From positions 10,246 to 74,245 of the forward strand of contig JAZUBT010000026.1 of assembly GCA_045638685.1 (NCBI GenBank): a DNA stretch of 64,000 nucleotides, given 5' to 3'. Below the pieces are notes generated by a model, which searched no databases, had not been told where the DNA came from, and worked only from the letters and a program-made list of their open reading frames with translations. This DNA is from SIG673 sp045638685. GTDB lineage: Bacteria > Bacillota > Clostridia > Oscillospirales > CAG-272. Below, piece by piece: positions 7,600 to 15,860 of the stretch. Position numbers and translations under genes: made by a program. Positions within the stretch are counted from its first letter, which is position 1. Each line of letters opens with the position of its first letter.

Positions 7600-9336
7600 T
7601 CATTCAAAAAGCATTCCCGAAATAAAGGAGTCGGAAAAATATTTATTCGTCGAAAGCTCTACTGTAACGGCTTTTCTTGAAAGCTCCTCGGCGCAGCTTC
7701 TTAAATCTTTATTAAGTAAAAGCATTTCAGCCCCTATTAAAGCGGCGTTTCCTATGTTTTCGGTTTTTTCAACAAGCTCGACAGGTAAAAGACCTATTCT
7801 GCCCGCGCTTACTTTGTTAAGATAATTTCCAAATCCTCCGGCTATAAAGAGAGAGGAAAGCTCGCTTATATCTGTACCCGCTTCGTTTATCAGCGTGCGT
7901 ATTCCCGCACTTATCGCGCTCTTTGCAAGCTGAACCGCACGGATATCCTTGTCTGTAAGAGTAATGGGGGAAAGCACGGTTACCTCGTCGTCCTCAAGGT
8001 ATCCGGTTTCGTCAATATCCCCGGTGTCAAGAAGGGCAGCAACCGCATCGACGAGTCCGCTTCCGCAGATCCCCTTTGGTTCGCCGCCGCCGATTACACT
8101 CGCGCTTAACCTTCCGTTAACGAGAGCAACCTTATCAATCGCTCCTGCTTCTCCTCTCATTCCCCGGGAAATACCAACACCTTCAAACGCAGGCCCTGCC
8201 GCCGTTGAGCAGACGAACAGCTTTCCGTTCTTCCATAAAGCCATTTCGCCGTTTGTACCGATGTCTGCAAGTACGGCGGTCTTTTTATTTTCAAGGTAGC
8301 CTACCGAGGCGTCAAAGCTGTTTTCGATACCGTCTGTTAACCCGTCGGGTTTGCTTTCGGCACTGTCTGTTAACCCGTCGGGTTTGCTTTCGATACCGTT
8401 TGCTAAATCGTCGGGGGTGTTTTCCGGGCAGCCTACGGAGCTGTCAGATTTTTCAGAGGATACTAAGTCGGTATTAACCTCGCTGTGCGGAGCGGCGGTA
8501 AGTATTGCGCATACAGTATCGGCACCCACGAAAGCCGAGATACAGGGCGGAAGGTAAATTTCTGTTTCGGGACGCACCGAGGAGAGATTAAGCTCGGAGG
8601 CCTTAAGCGTTTCTCCAAAGCCTCTTGTTAAAGTAAACGGCGCGTGTGAAAGCGGCTCGGGAGAGGTGTTTGTTAAAAGATAAAGCATTACCGTATTTCC
8701 GGTTATTGATATTCCGTCAATTTCCTCCGCGCTTTTTTCCGCGCGTTTGCAGAGAGAGGTAACCGCTTTGTTAATCTCGCCTACGATTAACTCCGAAAGC
8801 GCCTCGCCGTTTCCCGCGAGATGTGCTTCTATACGCGAAACAACGTCCGCTCCGAAAAGCGACTGCGGATTATTGCTTCCGTATTCCGAAAGCGTTTCGC
8901 CGCTCGGTGAAATGAGCCTTGCGGCAACGGTTGTCGTGCCTATGTCAATAGCTATTCCGAGAGAGCGGAATGAGGGAGAAAGCTTTATTTCTCCTTTCGC
9001 TCCGCCGGTAAGCACAGAGGCGTTATCGGCTTCAACTATTTTTTCGACCTTGCAGCTTCCGAGTATGAACGTGTAGCAGCCGAGACGGACACCGGCCTTT
9101 ATCTCAGCCTCGGTGAGAAACGCTTTTTCGTTTTCCGTTAGCGGGGAAACGTCTCCGCTGACCTTAACCTTGCACTTTCCGCATTTTCCGTGTCCGCCGC
9201 AGGGAAGTTCGCTGAGGCGCAGCTCGGAAACGCGCGTGTTGTATTTGACCGAAAGCTTTTTACCGTTAACAGTAATATCAATGAGTTTGTTATTGTTATT
9301 ATTTATTTCGTAATCGTTATTTTTTGTTGAGCACAC
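7600..9336 (-). CDS. RACo-like 2Fe-2S ferredoxin / ASKHA ATPase (DUF4445 family)
   Basis: The N-terminus is a plant-type ferredoxin domain with Cys46, Cys52, Cys55 and Cys87 as the [2Fe-2S] ligands. It is followed by an ASKHA fold with the phosphate motif GIAIDIGTTTVAAR near residue 131, SITGNTVML, and VLADIGTNGEMAL. This is the layout of reductive activators of corrinoid proteins (RACo), which use ATP to drive electrons to an inactive cobalt cofactor. No corrinoid protein or methyltransferase lies nearby, so the partner is unknown. A stretch of about 60 residues between the two ASKHA lobes is an insertion with an 11-residue repeat (SKPDGLTD). The start is a GTG with only a distant GAAGG; it is the weakest part of this call. 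Confidence 0.85.
   Translation of the reverse strand: MCSTKNNDYEINNNNNKLIDITVNGKKLSVKYNTRVSELRLSELPCGGHGKCGKCKVKVSGDVSPLTENEKAFLTEAEIKAGVRLGCYTFILGSCKVEKIVEADNASVLTGGAKGEIKLSPSFRSLGIAIDIGTTTVAARLISPSGETLSEYGSNNPQSLFGADVVSRIEAHLAGNGEALSELIVGEINKAVTSLCKRAEKSAEEIDGISITGNTVMLYLLTNTSPEPLSHAPFTLTRGFGETLKASELNLSSVRPETEIYLPPCISAFVGADTVCAILTAAPHSEVNTDLVSSEKSDSSVGCPENTPDDLANGIESKPDGLTDSAESKPDGLTDGIENSFDASVGYLENKKTAVLADIGTNGEMALWKNGKLFVCSTAAGPAFEGVGISRGMRGEAGAIDKVALVNGRLSASVIGGGEPKGICGSGLVDAVAALLDTGDIDETGYLEDDEVTVLSPITLTDKDIRAVQLAKSAISAGIRTLINEAGTDISELSSLFIAGGFGNYLNKVSAGRIGLLPVELVEKTENIGNAALIGAEMLLLNKDLRSCAEELSRKAVTVELSTNKYFSDSFISGMLFE
8332..8430. repeat. In-frame tandem repeat, 33-bp unit, three copies
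   Basis: Units start at 8332, 8365 and 8398, each beginning GT(C/T)TG(T/C)TAA. The first two are nearly identical and the third has diverged. They encode the 11-residue repeat inside the RACo-like protein and keep its frame. Confidence 0.85.
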
Positions 9337-9418
9337 GATAACGTTCGCCTTCTTTCTTTGTTTTCTCTAATATCAGACTTCTATATATGTAAAGAAGCTT
9401 TTAACGGATTATACATCT

Positions 9419-9447
9419 ATTTTACACTATAAATATGAAAAAATCAA
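9419..9447 (-). promoter_or_regulatory. Sigma-A promoter of the RACo-like gene
   Basis: On the minus strand TTGATT and TAAAAT are 17 bases apart, about 80 bases upstream of the GTG. With the plus-strand promoter at 9565 it accounts for most of the 323-base gap to rnr; nothing else stands out in that gap. Confidence 0.65.
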
Positions 9448-9564
9448 TATGATTTTCTTTTTTTATTGTTTTTCGCAAGTGAAAATTTAACCATAGCAAT
9501 TTGGTTTTGTAAAAGCAATTAAAAACGCCGTTGCCTTTAAAATTTCAGTGTTCATAAAAAATAA

Positions 9565-9593
9565 TTGATTTTATTTTAAATATGTGATATACT
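9565..9593 (+). promoter_or_regulatory. Sigma-A promoter of rnr
   Basis: TTGATT and TATACT are separated by 17 bases, about 70 bases before the start codon. Confidence 0.7.
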
Positions 9594-9659
9594 ATATAGG
9601 AAACAACTATATACGCACATTCTGACTTTGGCGATATATGCCTGAACTTTTAATAAATA

Positions 9660-11882
9660 ATGAAAAACCAAAAAACATCAAAAAACAGAAAAAATACGAA
9701 AAATAAGCGTTACTCGATCGGTAAAAAGACCAAATCCGCAGGAAAAGGCAACTTGGGTGGCTTTTCCAAAAGCGGTTTTAAAAGCAGCTCCAAAAATAGA
9801 TCAAAAAAAGGCTTCGAATACAGCTCCCAAAACGTTTCGAAAATCAGTGCCTTTAAAAACGGCGCAAAGCGCGGCAGCGCTGTAAAAGGCGGCTTTGTAA
9901 GGCAAGGAGCAGAGATGAAGGGGCGCTTTTTCGCTATATCGTCGGGAGGGCTGTTTTTCCCGTTTAACGACGGCGGCGAGCTTTCCGAGGAGAAATATTA
10001 TATTGACTCCGAGGACACGCTCGGAGCGATGAACGGCGACCTTGTAACGGTTAAGCCGCTCGGAAAAAGACGCGACGTATTTGTTACCTATATTGAGGAA
10101 AGAGCGGTTAAAAGGGTTATCGGAACCGTCTATACCGACGAACGTACGGACGAAAGCTATCTTGAACCCGACGACTCAAAAATAAGATTTAATTTTTTAG
10201 TCGTTGGAACAGAATGTAAGGAAAAAGCGAAGGACGGAGACAAGGCGGAGATAAGAATAACCTATTATCCTGAAGACGTCTTATCTGACGGCGAGGGAGT
10301 GCTTACCGCGGTTTTCGGAGACAGCTGCACGAGAGAAGCGAATTACAGTGCCATTCTGCGCTCCTCGGAGATAGTAACCGAGTTCGGTAAGGCTGCGGCA
10401 GAGCAGGCGGCGTCTCACGAGCACGACGTTCTCTCGGCTGATGGGCGCGAGGATCTTCGCCCACTTAATATTTTTACGATAGACGGAGAAGGCGCCAAGG
10501 ATCTTGACGACGCCGTGTCGGTAGAGCGCAAGGGAGACGGGTACGTTTTGGGTGTTCATATAGCCGACGTTTCAAATTACGTCAGAGAGGATACGGCTCT
10601 TGACAGAGAGGCTATGGATAGAGGAACAAGCGTTTATTTTGCCGATAAGGTTGTTCCGATGCTTCCCGTTGCACTTTCAAACGGTATATGCTCCCTTAAC
10701 GCGGGTGTTGACCGTTACGCGCTTTCGGCGTTTATCGAGCTTGATAAGTTCGGTGAAATTAAAGGCGCGGAGCTTAAAAAAAGCATAATTAATTCAAAGA
10801 TAAGAGGCGTTTATTCCGAAATTAACGCGATTATAGACGGAAGCGCCGATGAAAAAATAAAGGAAAAATATTCCGCTATACTTGACGGAACGCTTGATAC
10901 CATGCTTGAGCTTTACGGAAAGCTCAGACGTAAAAGTGAAAAACGCGGTGCTCTTGAGCTTGACAGCACCGACGAGGAGATTATTCTCGGAGAGGACGGA
11001 GAGCCTGTCGATATAATAAAAAGAGAGCGTGGAGTAGGCGAGCGTCTTATCGAACAGTTTATGCTCTGCGCAAACGAAGCGGTTGCCACGTGGCTTACCG
11101 AAAGAGGGCTTCCGTGTGTATATCGCGTTCACGAAAAGCCGGACGCAGATAAGGTTTCGGAGTTTATCGGCTTTGCGCATAACCTCGGTATAAAGGTAGA
11201 TTACGTTAAAAAAGAAAACGTAACGGCTGAGTATCTCGGAAGAATCCTTGAGCGCGCGTCAAAAAAAGAGGGGCTTTCGCTCCCCGTTTCCTACGTGCTG
11301 CTGAGAGCTATGAAAAAAGCGTTTTACAGTAATATAAACGGCGGTCATTTCGGGCTTTCGAGTAAATGCTACTGTCATTTTACCTCTCCCATAAGACGTT
11401 ACCCCGACCTTGCGGTGCACAGAATAATAAGCGCGGCTATTTCGGGTAGCGGAGACGTAAAGAGGCGATACTCGGCTTTTGCCGAAAAGGCGGCTAAAAG
11501 ATCCTCGGAGAACGAAATTAAAGCGCTTACGGCAGAAAGAGAAATTTCCGCGCTTTATAAAACAATATTTATGAGTAAGCATATCGGAGAGGAGTTTGCG
11601 GGTGTTATAAGCTCGGTAACCTCATTCGGAATGTTCTGTATGCTTGATAACACCTGCGAGGGACTTATTCCCATCGCAACAATGAAAAACAAGTACTACT
11701 ATAATTCCGAGGCGATGACGCTTACCGCGGGAGATGGAACCTCATACAGAATAGGCGACAGGGTAAAAATCAAAGTAAAAAACGCAGTGGTATCACTGCG
11801 TCAGGTAGATTTTGAGCTTATCTCGGAGCCTGAGCCTTATGCGGAAAAGCTGAGACAGTTTACCGAAAGGCACGGGCTTTAG
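9660..11882 (+). CDS. rnr: Ribonuclease R (3'-5' exoribonuclease, RNB family)
   Basis: A 740-residue RNase R. After cold-shock-like RNA-binding domains comes the RNB catalytic domain with FTIDGEGAKDLDDAVSV at about residue 276, whose aspartates bind the Mg ions, and HFTSPIRRYPDLAVHR. It ends with an S1 domain (GVISSVTSFGMFCML). It degrades structured RNA processively. The first 80 or so residues are a Lys/Ser/Gly-rich tail; in E. coli the basic tail is at the C-terminus, and here the C-terminus has none. The ATG at 9660 has no clear ribosome site. An alternative ATG at 9915, with AAGGAG nearby, would remove the tail. rnr is not beside secG or smpB as in many Firmicutes. Confidence 0.93.
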   Translation: MKNQKTSKNRKNTKNKRYSIGKKTKSAGKGNLGGFSKSGFKSSSKNRSKKGFEYSSQNVSKISAFKNGAKRGSAVKGGFVRQGAEMKGRFFAISSGGLFFPFNDGGELSEEKYYIDSEDTLGAMNGDLVTVKPLGKRRDVFVTYIEERAVKRVIGTVYTDERTDESYLEPDDSKIRFNFLVVGTECKEKAKDGDKAEIRITYYPEDVLSDGEGVLTAVFGDSCTREANYSAILRSSEIVTEFGKAAAEQAASHEHDVLSADGREDLRPLNIFTIDGEGAKDLDDAVSVERKGDGYVLGVHIADVSNYVREDTALDREAMDRGTSVYFADKVVPMLPVALSNGICSLNAGVDRYALSAFIELDKFGEIKGAELKKSIINSKIRGVYSEINAIIDGSADEKIKEKYSAILDGTLDTMLELYGKLRRKSEKRGALELDSTDEEIILGEDGEPVDIIKRERGVGERLIEQFMLCANEAVATWLTERGLPCVYRVHEKPDADKVSEFIGFAHNLGIKVDYVKKENVTAEYLGRILERASKKEGLSLPVSYVLLRAMKKAFYSNINGGHFGLSSKCYCHFTSPIRRYPDLAVHRIISAAISGSGDVKRRYSAFAEKAAKRSSENEIKALTAEREISALYKTIFMSKHIGEEFAGVISSVTSFGMFCMLDNTCEGLIPIATMKNKYYYNSEAMTLTAGDGTSYRIGDRVKIKVKNAVVSLRQVDFELISEPEPYAEKLRQFTERHGL

Positions 11883-11960
11883 CCCGAAAATTCGAGCCGA
11901 CCACCGAAAGACAGGGTGTGCGGTCAGAAAAGCGGCAAGGCTTTTTTCGGACGGAGCTTT

Positions 11961-12134
11961 TTAAACTATTTTATCCGATTTAAGCCCGGTAACCTCAAAG
12001 GCAAAGCCTGCGCGACCGAGCTTTCTGCGGCTGTCTCCCATAGGAGAGACGTATTTGTAAATGCTCATAACACCGAGCATTACGGTAGCGCAGACAAGTG
12101 TCATGCAAATTATCGATAAAAAATCCCTTTTCAT
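11961..12134 (-). CDS. Small single-pass membrane protein, 57 residues
   Basis: A short minus-strand gene: ATG at 12134, 57 residues, TAA at 11961. AAAGG lies nine bases upstream. The N-terminal 30 residues (MKRDFLSIICMTLVCATVML and what follows) form one hydrophobic segment; the rest is basic and ends KSDKIV. It is divergent from the DUF1934 gene and convergent with rnr. I do not recognise the family. The good ribosome site, a clean transmembrane segment and codon use like its neighbours support it. The rest of the 399-base gap between rnr and DUF1934 shows no other gene. Confidence 0.6.
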   Translation of the reverse strand: MKRDFLSIICMTLVCATVMLGVMSIYKYVSPMGDSRRKLGRAGFAFEVTGLKSDKIV

Positions 12135-12281
12135 AGTTTTATTCCTTTCTTTTTAGGTAACGCTTTGTTTCAATATAAGTGTTGCCAAACAGAATTTGAG
12201 TTATAACAAAATATAAAAATTAGGGATTAATTACTAAAAATAAATTATTAAAGCCGGACAGTCGGCATTACGGAGACGGAT

Positions 12282-12806
12282 ATGGGAATAAAACCTGTAA
12301 AGATAAAAATTATGACTACCACCACCGACCTTATGCACAGAAATTCACTTTCCGTAGAGGTTGAAGGGGGGCTGGACGAGGAGTTTTTTGACGACGCGTT
12401 TGCTGACGCGGAGCTTGACGGAAAGCCTGTTGTTTTTGAAACCGAGGGAGTGATGTCTCTTGAAAAGGGGCTTATGAAAATAATATACGACGAGTCGGCA
12501 ATAGTAGGAGCAAAGAGCGCCGAGACGGTTTTTGCGTTTAATAACGATACCCCGTCCACCGTTTCTATGTTTAAAAGCGGCTCACTCAGCGCCGCGCTTG
12601 TTTTTGATTCGGTTAAAAAGCGTCAGGTATGCCTCTATAACAACGGCCCTTTTTCCTTTGAAATTACGGTCCGTACCGATATGCTTATAAATGAGATTAC
12701 ATACGAAAAGGGCGGAAAAATGACGGCGGAATACACCGTTGAGATAAAGGGAATACCCGCAGAGGTTAACCGTATTTCCGTTAAGGTAACACCGCTCGTC
12801 AAGTAA
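12282..12806 (+). CDS. DUF1934 (YwiB-like, calycin fold) protein
   Basis: A 174-residue protein resembling the DUF1934/YwiB family, small cytoplasmic beta-barrel proteins of unknown role found widely in Firmicutes. Features include GIKPVKIKI at the start, an inner FETEGVMSLEKGLMKIIYDE, and a C-terminal run of strands ending VNRISVKVTPLVK. GGAG is seven bases before the ATG. In Bacillus the homologue sits beside argS; here it is upstream of holA on the same strand, separated by 170 bases without a clear terminator. Confidence 0.75.
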   Translation: MGIKPVKIKIMTTTTDLMHRNSLSVEVEGGLDEEFFDDAFADAELDGKPVVFETEGVMSLEKGLMKIIYDESAIVGAKSAETVFAFNNDTPSTVSMFKSGSLSAALVFDSVKKRQVCLYNNGPFSFEITVRTDMLINEITYEKGGKMTAEYTVEIKGIPAEVNRISVKVTPLVK

Positions 12807-12979
12807 TAAAAACCGCGACGGAGCAAACAGAACAGTGTACTTGCACACGCCGTAGAGAGGAAAATATTGTATTTACGACGCGACAAGTCAAGCAGAACGC
12901 TGCACCCGAAACGGGACCAAGTAAAAAAGGTCAAAAATTTAGCTTAAAAAACGCTGTGCGCGGCAGAATGGAGAGCCTT

Positions 12980-14029
12980 ATGAATCAGATAATAAATACG
13001 CAGGATTTCAGAGATAAGCTTAAAATGGGGCTTTCCGGCGGATTTCTTTTTTTCGGAGACGAGGAATATTTAAAGCATCACTACTTAAAGGACGTAAGAA
13101 AAAGCGTTCTCGGTGAGGACGGAGACTCGATATTCAGACACAGACGGGTAAGCGCGCTCGACTTTGATATGGGAAAGATAACAGAGGCGCTAATAACAAG
13201 CTCTGTCGGGTTCTTTTCCGAGGGGAAGACGCTTTGCGAGATACACGAGCTTAACTTTAAGGAAAGAACGGAAGCCGAGCTTAAAGCACTATGTAACGCG
13301 CTTTCAAACGCCGATCCGGAGACAGTATATATTATATACACAACAGCGGACGAGCTTGATGCCGGGGTGCTGCCAAAGGCTCCGTCAAAGCTGCTCCTAC
13401 GGCTTTCCGAGTACCTTACGCCGGTTAATTTCCAGAAGGAGAGCGATATTAAGCTTGTAAAATGGACGGCAAGACATTTTGCTGCGGAAAAGCTGTCTTA
13501 CGAGACGGGGGTGTGTGAGCTTATGGTTGATCGCTCGGGCAGGAATATGTTCGTGCTTTCTAACGAGATAGAAAAGCTTTCCGCTTACGTTAAGTTCCAC
13601 GGAGAGAGCTTTGTGAAAAAGGAATATGTGGAGAGGGTGTGTGCAAGTAACCTTGAGATAAACGCCTTTGATTTCTCGAACGCGATTCTTGAAGCGGATA
13701 CCGATAAAGCGTACCTTATACTTTCGGACATGGAAAAACGAAAGGAGAAGCCGATACATATTTTCAGCGCTGTTTCAAAGGTTATTTCCGACCTTTATTC
13801 GGTAAAGGTTCTTGCCGATAGCGGTCAGAACGATAAGGAAATTTCGGGTAAGCTAAAAATTCACGAATATAAGGTGGGCATATACCGAAAAAGCGCGGCG
13901 AGGAGAAGCAGAACAAGACTAAAAAAGCTTCTTTCGCTTTGTGCCGAGACGGACGTGCGACTTAAAAGCACGTCGCTTTCCGATTACGCGGTTCTTGACA
14001 AGCTTGTAATAATGTCATCAATAAAATAA
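12980..14029 (+). CDS. holA: DNA polymerase III delta subunit (clamp loader)
   Basis: HolA opens the sliding clamp as part of the clamp loader. The 349-residue protein shows the family pattern: FLFFGDEEYLKHHYLKDVRK near the start (degenerate P-loop region), VYIIYTTADELD, the helical LVKWTARHFAAEKLSYE, MFVLSNEIEKLSAYV, and the C-terminal collar domain with KIHEYKVGIYRKSAAR. The ATG at 12980 is chosen for the GGAG six bases upstream; an ATG eight codons earlier has no such site. plsC follows after 22 bases, so the two are probably one operon. Confidence 0.93.
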   Translation: MNQIINTQDFRDKLKMGLSGGFLFFGDEEYLKHHYLKDVRKSVLGEDGDSIFRHRRVSALDFDMGKITEALITSSVGFFSEGKTLCEIHELNFKERTEAELKALCNALSNADPETVYIIYTTADELDAGVLPKAPSKLLLRLSEYLTPVNFQKESDIKLVKWTARHFAAEKLSYETGVCELMVDRSGRNMFVLSNEIEKLSAYVKFHGESFVKKEYVERVCASNLEINAFDFSNAILEADTDKAYLILSDMEKRKEKPIHIFSAVSKVISDLYSVKVLADSGQNDKEISGKLKIHEYKVGIYRKSAARRSRTRLKKLLSLCAETDVRLKSTSLSDYAVLDKLVIMSSIK

Positions 14030-14051
14030 AATTATAAAGCAGGACGGTAAA

Positions 14052-14816
14052 ATGAAGCAGTTTAAATTTAAATTCACGATAGCGTCAAGCACAATTTTCG
14101 TGCTTGGAAATATAAGAAAGGCGAGAAGGTATATAGCCGAAACCGATAAATATACCGACGAGGATAGATTTAATTTCGCATGTAAAATTATTGATCACAT
14201 GAGAAAAAGAAGCCGCACAACCACTTTGGTTTTCGGTAAAGAAAATCTGCCGAAGGACGGCGGGTATATCCTTTATTCCAACCATCAGGGAAAGTACGAC
14301 GCGCTCGGAATACTTTTAAATCACGAGGGGCCGTGTCGGGTTTTATGGGAGAGACGCGCGGCAAGTAGGTTCCTTGCAAAGGAGTGCTGTGGACTCCTCG
14401 GCGGTCAGACGATAGACTTTGAGGATATAAAAGACTCTATAAAGGTTCTTCGCAAAATAACAGAGGACGTTAAAGAGGGCAAACGGTATCTCATTTTCCC
14501 CGAGGGAAGATATGACGGTAACAAAAACGAGATGCTTGAATTTAAAACGGGCTGCTTCTACTGCTCGCTTAATTCGGGAGCGCCTATTATACCGGTAGCT
14601 ATTTACGACTCCTACAAGGCGATGGACACCAATAACATATTCAAAAAGGTAACAACAGAGGTACATTATCTTAACCCGATATATTTCGAGGAATACGGCG
14701 AGATGACCAAAGCGGAGATTGCCGACCTTGTGAAAACGAGGATAGGGGAGAAGCTTTCCGAGATAAAAATAAGAAAAGGTGAGGCGCTTCTCACTGACGG
14801 GAAATCAGGGAAGTAA
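14052..14816 (+). CDS. Lysophospholipid acyltransferase family protein (PlsC-like)
   Basis: This 254-residue enzyme has the PlsC acyltransferase motifs: NHQGKYD (catalytic H-x4-D) at about residue 77, LIFPEGRYDG near 155, and APIIPVAIYDSY. The family acylates lysophosphatidic acid at sn-2 in phospholipid synthesis. There is no strong N-terminal transmembrane anchor, only a weakly hydrophobic first 20 residues, so membrane contact may be peripheral. An AGGA site precedes the ATG. It ends the holA operon and runs into a terminator. Confidence 0.85.
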   Translation: MKQFKFKFTIASSTIFVLGNIRKARRYIAETDKYTDEDRFNFACKIIDHMRKRSRTTTLVFGKENLPKDGGYILYSNHQGKYDALGILLNHEGPCRVLWERRAASRFLAKECCGLLGGQTIDFEDIKDSIKVLRKITEDVKEGKRYLIFPEGRYDGNKNEMLEFKTGCFYCSLNSGAPIIPVAIYDSYKAMDTNNIFKKVTTEVHYLNPIYFEEYGEMTKAEIADLVKTRIGEKLSEIKIRKGEALLTDGKSGK

Positions 14817-14884
14817 GGGAAAATGAAAACCACACGTTATACGAAAACAAATTTCCCGCACATATAATTTTCCGCATATAGATA

Positions 14885-14922
14885 AAAAAGGAACAGAACG
14901 TAAGGCTCTGTTCCTTTTTGGT
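14885..14922. terminator. Bidirectional terminator between plsC and the PII-like operon
   Basis: AAAAGGAACAGA pairs with TCTGTTCCTTTT and has A/T runs on both sides, so it can end both converging transcripts. The same stem arms occur in the terminator at 55325. Confidence 0.85.
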
Positions 14923-14977
14923 TGTAAGGCTTTGATTGTTACAAAAACTATTATTTTGCTTTAAGTTGTTTTGCTGC

Positions 14978-15364
14978 CTATTTTTCGACGGTCTCCGTCT
15001 CTGCGGGTGCTTCCTTCGGCGCACTTTGTTTTTGCTGCTTTGATATAACCTCGCCGTCAAAAAGACCGATGGCATTGTCAACGGGGAGAGAAAATGCGAT
15101 ACCCTGCCCCTCGGTTTTAAGGCCGACAGCCTTATAAAGCGCGTGAAGAATACTATCCCGAAGTTTTTTCGGAACGAGTATCAGAACAAGCTCCTTTTCG
15201 GGCTGAATGGTTATCTGGAAGAACTTTTCCGCTTCCTTGTTTGCAGTACCTCTACCGTGAATAACGGTACCCCCTCTGGCACCAAATTCCTTTGCCGCGT
15301 CCATTACGGTATCACTAAATCCTGCGTTTACTATACATACGATAAGCTCGTGCGTGTATTCCAT
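14978..15364 (-). CDS. PII-like signalling protein, second copy of the DUF1538 cluster
   Basis: A 128-residue protein of the PII-like fold: MEYTHELIVCIVNAGFSDTV for strand 1 and helix 1, then HGRGTANKEAEKFFQITIQ in the T-loop region, ELVLILVPKKLRDSILHAL, and GQGIAFSLPVDNAIGLFDG. PII proteins are trimeric sensors of nucleotides and small ligands that regulate membrane transporters. The canonical T-loop tyrosine is not seen. A 20-residue Ala/Glu/Lys/Gln tail follows the fold. It lies 16 bases after the first PII-like gene and is the last gene of the cluster. A good AAAGGAG site precedes the ATG. Confidence 0.8.
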   Translation of the reverse strand: MEYTHELIVCIVNAGFSDTVMDAAKEFGARGGTVIHGRGTANKEAEKFFQITIQPEKELVLILVPKKLRDSILHALYKAVGLKTEGQGIAFSLPVDNAIGLFDGEVISKQQKQSAPKEAPAETETVEK

Positions 15365-15380
15365 AATCGTAGCTCCTTTC

Positions 15381-15818
15381 TTATTTGCTTTCGTCTCTCG
15401 CCGTCATTCGGTTATTGCTTAAAAACTGATAGATAGCAACCCCGACGGTGCCGGTCATCGGAACGGTATAGGCTATGCCCTTACCGTTTTTAATTGTACT
15501 GAATTTCTCCTCTAAAAGTAAGAGCGCTTCCTTTACCTTGCTTTCCTTTATAACGCTGATTATAACAGCCTTTTCCGAGTCGGTAAGACCGAGGTATCGG
15601 AGCGTTTCGGTGTTTGCCGTGCCGTTTCCGTACATGGAAATCTGCATATTTATATCAAAGCTTTGCAGTAGATCCATGTAAAACTCCGCTTTGCTCCTGT
15701 TTACTATGGTAAAAAGAAGCTTAAGCTTCTGCGGCGCTACGTTTACCGTCTTTTTCGTTTTTCTCTGCAGGGTGCGTTTTTCAGCTACCTTGCCGGAGCT
15801 TTTTTTGTTTTCATTCAT
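15381..15818 (-). CDS. PII-like signalling protein, first copy of the DUF1538 cluster
   Basis: A 145-residue paralogue of the next gene. A basic N-terminal tail of about 30 residues (rich in Lys) precedes the fold. The two share G-x-GTAN (here MYGNGTANTETLRYLG) and G-x-GIAYTVPM-x-G. Because both signatures are conserved while the intervening loops differ, the two may form homotrimers or a heterotrimer. It is transcribed 42 bases after the DUF1538 gene. Its ribosome site (AAAGGAA) is somewhat distant from the ATG. Confidence 0.75.
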   Translation of the reverse strand: MNENKKSSGKVAEKRTLQRKTKKTVNVAPQKLKLLFTIVNRSKAEFYMDLLQSFDINMQISMYGNGTANTETLRYLGLTDSEKAVIISVIKESKVKEALLLLEEKFSTIKNGKGIAYTVPMTGTVGVAIYQFLSNNRMTARDESK

Positions 15819-15860
15819 ATTACAGACGTTCCTTTCTTATCCGTAAAGGAATTAACCTCG

